The translations under genes and the position numbers were made by a program. Source: an uncultured Opitutia bacterium (GTDB taxonomy: Bacteria > Verrucomicrobiota > Verrucomicrobiia > Opitutales > UBA953). Taken from it: DNA of 10,566 bases. Position 1 is the first letter of the stretch, and the number at the start of each line of letters is the position of its first letter. The stretch spans positions 1-10,566 of the forward strand of contig CALNBE010000267.1 in assembly GCA_937874455.1 (NCBI GenBank), read 5' to 3'. Positions 6,814 through 10,566 of this stretch are shown piece by piece. A model generated the notes under the pieces. The model was not told the DNA's origin and made no database searches. It worked only from the letters and a program-made list of their open reading frames with translations.

Positions 6814-8649
6814 ATGAATTCTGACCTGATCTTTGTTCTCGGCTTGCTGGGGTTGTGCGCGGTGCTGTTTGCGATCAACCGTCCGCGCATGGACGTGGTG
6901 GCGTTGCTGGTGATACTCGCGCTCCCGCTGAGCGGCGTGCTGACGATCAAGGAGGCGCTGGCGGGCTTCAGCGATCCCAGTGTGGTTTTGATTGGCCTGC
7001 TGTTTGTGGTTGGCGAAGGATTGGTGCGCACTGGCGTGGTTTACCGGGTGAGTGATTTGCTGCTGGAGAAGGCTGGGAAAAACGAGGCGGTGCTGATTGC
7101 GTTGCTGATGATTGCGGTGGCGGGCATGGGATCGGTAATGAGTTCGACCGGCATCGTGGCGATTTTTATTCCGGTGGTGCTGAGCCTGGCGGCGCGGTTG
7201 CGGATGCATCCCGGACGGTTGATGATGCCGCTGAGTTTCGCCGGGTTGATCAGCGGGATGATGACCCTGGTGGCGACGCCGCCGAATTTGATCATGGACG
7301 GAGCGTTGCGGGACGCGGGCAAGGAAGGTTTTGGATTTTTCAGCGTGACGCCAATTGGCGCGGTGGTGCTGGTGGTCGGGGTGCTTTATATGCTGGTGGC
7401 CCGTCGGTGGCTGGTGCGACCGGAGGAAAAGCAAAGCGCGGCGGCGGGGCGGACGCGGAGGAATTTCGGGGATTTTATTCAGGAATACCACCTGGCGGAC
7501 CGGGAATGCCGGTTGCGAATTTTGCCCGGATCAAGCTTTGCGGGGAAGATGCTGCAGGAGCTGAACCTGCGCCATTTTAACGCCAATGTCGTCGCGGTGG
7601 AACGGCCGGGCCGCTTTAACAACACGGAGCTGCGGCACCCGCACGCCCGGATGGAGCTGCGGGAAGGGGACGTGTTGCTGATCGACATTTTTTCCGCGGC
7701 GGAACCGTTTCGCGAATTGCAAAAAGAGGCGCGGCTGGAGCAGTTGCCGTTGAGTGGCGGTTATTTCACCGACCAGTCGCGGGAAGTCGGGATGGCGGAG
7801 CTGGCGGTGCCACCGGAGTCGTCGTTGATCGGCAAAACGGTATTGGATTATTCCTTCCGCAGCAAATATGGCCTGAATGTGATCGGGATCCGGCGGGACC
7901 GAAAATCGCTGCCGGGGGATTTGCTGGAGGAAAAATTGAAGCAAGGCGACATGCTGCTGGTGATCGGCCCGTGGAAGGCAATTCGCCAGATGCAGGGCGA
8001 ACCGGGGGATTTGCTGGTGCTGAGTTTGCCTGCGGAGGTGGACGAGGTGGCTCCGGCGGCGAGCCGCGCGCCCTATGCGTTGCTGTGCCTGGCCATCATG
8101 GTCGGGCTGATGGTGTCCGGCGTGGTGCACAATGTGCTGGCGGTGCTGATCACCTGTTTGCTGCTGGGGGTTTTTCGCTGCGTGGACATGGGCGGTGCCT
8201 ACAAGTCGATTAACTGGCAGAGCCTGATCCTGATTGTCGGCATGATACCCTTTGCGACGGCGCTGGAGAAGACAGGCGGGATTGATTGGGCGGTGGATCA
8301 TTTCATGGCGCTGATGTCCGGCGTCGGGCCGCGAGTGCTGTTGGGCTGCTTGTTTGTTTTTACCGCGGTGGTCGGATTGTTTGTTTCGAATACCGCCACG
8401 GCGGTGCTGATGGCCCCGATTGCCCTGAAGGTGGCGGAAAGCGCGGGCGCGTCGCCGCTGCCCTTTGCGATGATGGTGGCGCTGGCGGCCTCGGCGGCGT
8501 TCATGACGCCGGTGTCGTCGCCGGTGAACACGCTGGTAATGGGGCCGGGGCAGTATCGCTTCGCCGACTACGTGAAGGTCGGAGTGCCGTTTACCGTGCT
8601 GGTGCTGATCATCAGCGTGGTGCTGGTGCCGTGGCTGTTTCCCTTGTGA
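6814..8649 (+). CDS. SLC13/DASS-type permease with two TrkA-C (RCK_C) domains
   Basis: A 611-residue inner-membrane transporter. Hydrophobic segments fill about 1-200 and 418-611, the two halves of a divalent anion:sodium symporter fold. Each half has the family's repeated signature: SSTG (110-113) with ATPPNLIM (154-161), and SNTATAVL (525-532) with TPVSSPVN (565-572). Between the halves lies a soluble region with two RCK_C domains (about 223-300 and 322-400; EGDVLLID and QGDMLLVIGP are their typical strands), which bind regulatory ligands in related proteins. Relatives carry sulfate, dicarboxylates or other anions, or sense sulfur supply (SAC1-like); the substrate cannot be read from this sequence. 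The length and domain order are normal. The start ATG lies 23 bases after the barrel gene and has no close Shine-Dalgarno site. A terminator begins 40 bases after the stop. Confidence 0.9.
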   Translation: MNSDLIFVLGLLGLCAVLFAINRPRMDVVALLVILALPLSGVLTIKEALAGFSDPSVVLIGLLFVVGEGLVRTGVVYRVSDLLLEKAGKNEAVLIALLMIAVAGMGSVMSSTGIVAIFIPVVLSLAARLRMHPGRLMMPLSFAGLISGMMTLVATPPNLIMDGALRDAGKEGFGFFSVTPIGAVVLVVGVLYMLVARRWLVRPEEKQSAAAGRTRRNFGDFIQEYHLADRECRLRILPGSSFAGKMLQELNLRHFNANVVAVERPGRFNNTELRHPHARMELREGDVLLIDIFSAAEPFRELQKEARLEQLPLSGGYFTDQSREVGMAELAVPPESSLIGKTVLDYSFRSKYGLNVIGIRRDRKSLPGDLLEEKLKQGDMLLVIGPWKAIRQMQGEPGDLLVLSLPAEVDEVAPAASRAPYALLCLAIMVGLMVSGVVHNVLAVLITCLLLGVFRCVDMGGAYKSINWQSLILIVGMIPFATALEKTGGIDWAVDHFMALMSGVGPRVLLGCLFVFTAVVGLFVSNTATAVLMAPIALKVAESAGASPLPFAMMVALAASAAFMTPVSSPVNTLVMGPGQYRFADYVKVGVPFTVLVLIISVVLVPWLFPL

Positions 8650-8679
8650 GGCGCGGAGGAAATCAGGCGCGGAGGAAAT
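8650..8679. repeat. Direct repeat GGCGCGGAGGAAAT x2
   Basis: The 14-base unit occurs at 8650-8663 and 8666-8679, directly after the permease stop. A further CGCGGAGGAAATT is at 8735-8747, overlapping the rpmB stop, and another is at 1989-2000, just past the argD stop. These are the densest copies of an octamer frequent across the window. The function is unknown. Confidence 0.6.
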
Positions 8680-8689
8680 TTTCGCCGAC

Positions 8690-8722
8690 AAAAAAACCAC
8701 CGGAGCGGCCGGTGGTTTTTTT
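8690..8722. terminator. Bidirectional intrinsic terminator between permease and rpmB
   Basis: A perfect 14-base stem: seven A then CCACCGG (8690-8703) pairs with CCGGTGG then seven T (8709-8722), with the 5-base loop AGCGG. Each strand has a GC-rich stem followed by seven T, so it can stop both the + strand permease transcript and the - strand rpmB transcript, which converge here. Confidence 0.93.
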
Positions 8723-8745
8723 GCATCCGCGAAACGCGGAGGAAA

Positions 8746-8976
8746 TTAAGCCTTGGTGACGAGGCCGGCCTTGAGAGCCTTGACGGACACCCATTGGCGC
8801 TTCACCTGCCCGGAGGGCAGCTTGACGCGAATGCGTTGCACGTTCGGCTTGAAGACGCGCTTGGTCTGCTTGACGAGCTGGAGGCCGATACCGCCGCTTT
8901 TCTTGCTTTGACCTTTGTGGATGATGCGGCGGCCCTTGACGGGGCGCTTGCCGGTGATGACGCAGACTCGGGACAT
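8746..8976 (-). CDS. rpmB: Large ribosomal subunit protein bL28
   Basis: A 76-residue basic protein with the bL28 signatures MSRVCVITGKRP at the N-terminus, TKRVFKPNVQRIRV (38-51) and a C-terminal VSVKALKAGLV. The length is normal. It is a structural component of the 50S subunit near the E site. Only one cysteine (Cys5) is present, so this is the zinc-free form. The start ATG at 8976 has no visible Shine-Dalgarno site; it lies 98 bases downstream of the helicase stop on the same strand, with a possible terminator between them. rpmG, often its neighbour, is absent. The stop codon sits inside a copy of the GGAGGAAA-type motif. Confidence 0.95.
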   Translation of the reverse strand: MSRVCVITGKRPVKGRRIIHKGQSKKSGGIGLQLVKQTKRVFKPNVQRIRVKLPSGQVKRQWVSVKALKAGLVTKA

Positions 8977-9054
8977 GGCTGGCTGAAAAAGTTAAGTGTT
9001 TCGTTTAAGGGGGGCGGAACCTAGGAGGGGAGGAACGCTTGACAAGCCCTTTTT

Positions 9055-9075
9055 TTGCAAAAGCGCCGGGGCGCT
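9055..9075 (-). terminator. Weak intrinsic terminator after the helicase gene
   Basis: Arms AGCGC (9062-9066) and GCGCT (9071-9075) around CGGG form a tight GC-rich hairpin. On the - strand it begins inside the helicase stop codon and is followed by TTTTGC. The T-run is short, so termination may be partial and some transcripts could continue into rpmB. Confidence 0.4.
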
Positions 9076-10331
9076 CAGCGGTTGCGCCGTCGGCGGAAAT
9101 TATAGCCGACGGGAGGACGCTTGGCCTCGCGTGGGCGGTCGAAGGGGTGTTCCGGCGTGTCCGGCCCCTTGGCTCCGGGGAGGAACGGGTGTTCTTCGCG
9201 CACGGGGATGGGCTGTTGGATCAGTTTTTCGATGGAGCGGAGCGCGGAGCGCTCGTCGCGCAGGACGAAGGTCATGGCCTGGCCGCTGGCCCCGGCGCGG
9301 GCGGTGCGGCCGATGCGGTGGACGTAGGCCTCGGATTCCTTGGGCAGGTCGTAGTTGATCACCAGATCGACGCCCTTGATGTCGAGTCCGCGCGAGGCGA
9401 CATCGGTGGCGACGAGCACGGTGACCTTGCCCTTGCGGAAGGCGTCGAGGGCGCGTTCGCGGGCGTTCTGCGATTTGTTGCCGTGGATGGCGTCGGCGGA
9501 AATGCCGTTTTTGGAGAGAAATTCAGCCAGCTTGTTGGCCGCGTGCTTCATTTGCATGAAGACGATGGTGCGGGCGTCGGGATTTTCCCCGATCAAATGG
9601 AGCAGCAGGTGTTTTTTGTTCGCCCGATCCACGAAGCAGACCTCTTGGGAAATATTGTCGGCAGTGCTGGAAACCGGGGCGACGGCGATGCGGACGGGGT
9701 CGTGCAGCAGCGAGTCGAGCATTTCCTGAAGCGAGCGCGGCATGGTGGCGGAGAACATCAGCGACTGGCGCTCGACGGGCAGTTGCTCCGCGATGCGCTT
9801 GACTGCTGGGAGGAAACCCATGTCGAGCATCCGGTCGGCCTCGTCGAGCACGAAGGCGGCGACCTGGTCGAAGCAGACGTGCCCCTGCTGCTCCAGGTCG
9901 AGCAGGCGGCCCGGAGTGGCGATCAGCACATCGAGCCCGCGTTGCAGGGCGCGGATTTGCGGTTGGAAGCCGACACCTCCGTAGATTACCGCGCAGGAAA
10001 TTTTCGCGTGCGCGCTGTATTCGAGGAAGTTCTTGTGAATTTGCGACGCCAGCTCGCGAGTTGGTGTGAGCACCAGCACGCGGAAGCAGCGGCGGGCGGG
10101 GCGGCGCGGATGCTGGAGCAGGAGCTGGAGCAGGGGAAGTGCGAAGGCGGCAGTTTTGCCGGTGCCGGTTTGGGCGCAACCCAGCACGTCCCGCCCTGCG
10201 AGGAGCGGCGGGATACACTGGGCCTGGATGGGCGAGGGGTGGGTGTAGCCCTTGTCGGTGACTGCCTGGAGCAGTCGGGGATCAAGGCCGAGATCGGCGA
10301 AGGCGGGAGCCGCCGGTTGTGCGTTTCGCAT
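9075..10331 (-). CDS. DEAD-box ATP-dependent RNA helicase (RhlE-like)
   Basis: A 418-residue superfamily 2 helicase with every core motif: Q-motif Phe11 and PSPIQ (32-36), motif I AQTGTGKT (53-60), PTREL (90-94), TPGR (139-142), DEAD (163-166), SAT (194-196), SRGLD (313-317) and HRIGRTAR (338-345). The tail after about 375 is short, proline-rich and ends in a basic FRRRRNR, the RhlE pattern; it lacks the CsdA or DbpA RNA-binding domains. Such enzymes remodel RNA in ribosome assembly, mRNA decay or cold adaptation. A TTG at 10367 would add 12 residues, but it lies within the upstream terminator hairpin, so ATG 10331 is chosen. The only ribosome-site hint is AGG about nine bases before it. It may lie in a ribosome-related group with rpmB. 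Confidence 0.95.
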   Translation of the reverse strand: MRNAQPAAPAFADLGLDPRLLQAVTDKGYTHPSPIQAQCIPPLLAGRDVLGCAQTGTGKTAAFALPLLQLLLQHPRRPARRCFRVLVLTPTRELASQIHKNFLEYSAHAKISCAVIYGGVGFQPQIRALQRGLDVLIATPGRLLDLEQQGHVCFDQVAAFVLDEADRMLDMGFLPAVKRIAEQLPVERQSLMFSATMPRSLQEMLDSLLHDPVRIAVAPVSSTADNISQEVCFVDRANKKHLLLHLIGENPDARTIVFMQMKHAANKLAEFLSKNGISADAIHGNKSQNARERALDAFRKGKVTVLVATDVASRGLDIKGVDLVINYDLPKESEAYVHRIGRTARAGASGQAMTFVLRDERSALRSIEKLIQQPIPVREEHPFLPGAKGPDTPEHPFDRPREAKRPPVGYNFRRRRNR

Positions 10332-10348
10332 GGGAAACCTGTCGTGTG

Positions 10349-10393
10349 AAAAAAAGGATGAGAGCAAAGGAAAACCGGAAACTTGCTCTCATC
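10349..10393 (-). terminator. Intrinsic terminator (or attenuator) upstream of the RNA helicase
   Basis: A perfect 11-base inverted repeat, GATGAGAGCAA (10357-10367) and TTGCTCTCATC (10383-10393), with a 15-base loop. On the - strand it is followed by C and seven T (10355-10349). It lies 82 bases past the stop of the edge gene, which it may terminate, but its T-run ends only 17 bases before the helicase ATG. Transcripts of the helicase that begin upstream must therefore read through it. Confidence 0.8.
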
Positions 10394-10407
10394 GAAGAAG
10401 CGACTGG

Positions 10408-10427
10408 TCACGCACGAGGCGCAAAGG
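10408..10427. repeat. Second degenerate CACGCA-type intergenic repeat
   Basis: TCACGCACGAGGCGCAAAGG aligns with the string at 1802 (TCACGCA, then GAG-x-CGCA-x-AG) apart from one inserted base. Both lie between genes. It may be a remnant of a dispersed repeat family; with two imperfect copies in the window this is tentative. Confidence 0.25.
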
Positions 10428-10475
10428 AAAGGCGAGGCGTATGGGTGGGCGGGCGCGGGGGCGCAAGCCGGAAGT

Positions 10476-10566
10476 TTAATGGGCCTTTTTCCCCGCACCG
10501 AGAAACGGTTGCCAGTGTCCGGCTTCCTCCGAGGCCATTGAGGCGGCCATGAAGGCTCCCCATTTC
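10476..10566 (-). CDS. C-terminal end of an unrecognised protein (partial)
   Basis: The - strand is open from the right edge to a TAA at 10478-10476, giving the final 29 residues KWGAFMAASMASEEAGHWQP followed by FLGAGKKAH. The composition (an Ala/Ser/Glu helix, then a Trp/Pro/Phe strand) looks like real coding sequence, and a good terminator follows 82 bases later. The helix with S-x3-G-x-W-x-P-F faintly recalls the C-terminus of Gfo/Idh/MocA-type oxidoreductases, but this is too little sequence to assign a function. Confidence 0.45.
   Translation of the reverse strand, partial: KWGAFMAASMASEEAGHWQPFLGAGKKAH

Noticed and set aside
9018..9045. TTGTCA and TAGGTT on the - strand, 16 bases apart, as an rpmB promoter
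   Set aside because: The -10 box matches only three of six consensus bases and the -35 box lies in a small palindrome (CTTGACAAG), so this is not better than chance in a 98-base spacer.
9039..10349. 436-codon + strand frame opposite the helicase
   Set aside because: Antisense to a protein with all DEAD-box motifs; composition typical of a shadow frame.
1..10566. CRISPR, transposase, phage, toxin-antitoxin or defence genes, tRNA or rRNA genes
   Set aside because: Both strands were looked over and no supporting sequence was found; the genes are chromosomal housekeeping and transport genes.

Overview
The window is a G-rich, gene-dense piece of bacterial chromosome. The ArgB and bL28 sequences, the outer-membrane barrel protein, the poor use of Shine-Dalgarno sites and the overall style suggest a Verrucomicrobiota member. 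This is an inference from protein style, not from a marker gene. The + strand is richer in G than C even where genes lie on the - strand (28 G against 15 C in the 60 bases from 2041, inside argD), so the + strand is probably the leading strand.

Layout. At 1-72 (-) is the start of a probable proA. It diverges from an NtrC-type sigma-54 activator (292-1770, +), which has a good sigma-54 promoter of its own just before its start codon and several inverted repeats further upstream. A convergent spacer with a terminator (1941-1973, -) follows. Then come three - strand genes, in transcription order: a SAM methyltransferase (4897-4175), argB (4114-3215) and argD (3191-2001), the last two being steps two and four of arginine synthesis. 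Diverging from the methyltransferase are three + strand genes: mutM-type DNA glycosylase (4969-5802), a secreted outer-membrane beta-barrel protein (5846-6790) and an SLC13-type permease with two TrkA-C domains (6814-8649). They end at a near-ideal bidirectional terminator (8690-8722). On the - strand lie rpmB (8976-8746), a RhlE-like DEAD-box RNA helicase (10331-9075) and, at the window edge, the last 29 residues of an unrecognised gene (10566-10476).

Most genes are housekeeping genes and no mobile element, CRISPR array, RNA gene or defence island was seen. The observations most worth checking are regulatory or architectural: the sigma-54 promoter that would give a 5-base leader, an intrinsic terminator 17 bases upstream of the RNA helicase start codon, an over-represented and strand-biased octamer (GGAGGAAA, 17 copies on + against 3 on -), and a Cys-to-Asp change in the zinc finger of the Fpg protein.
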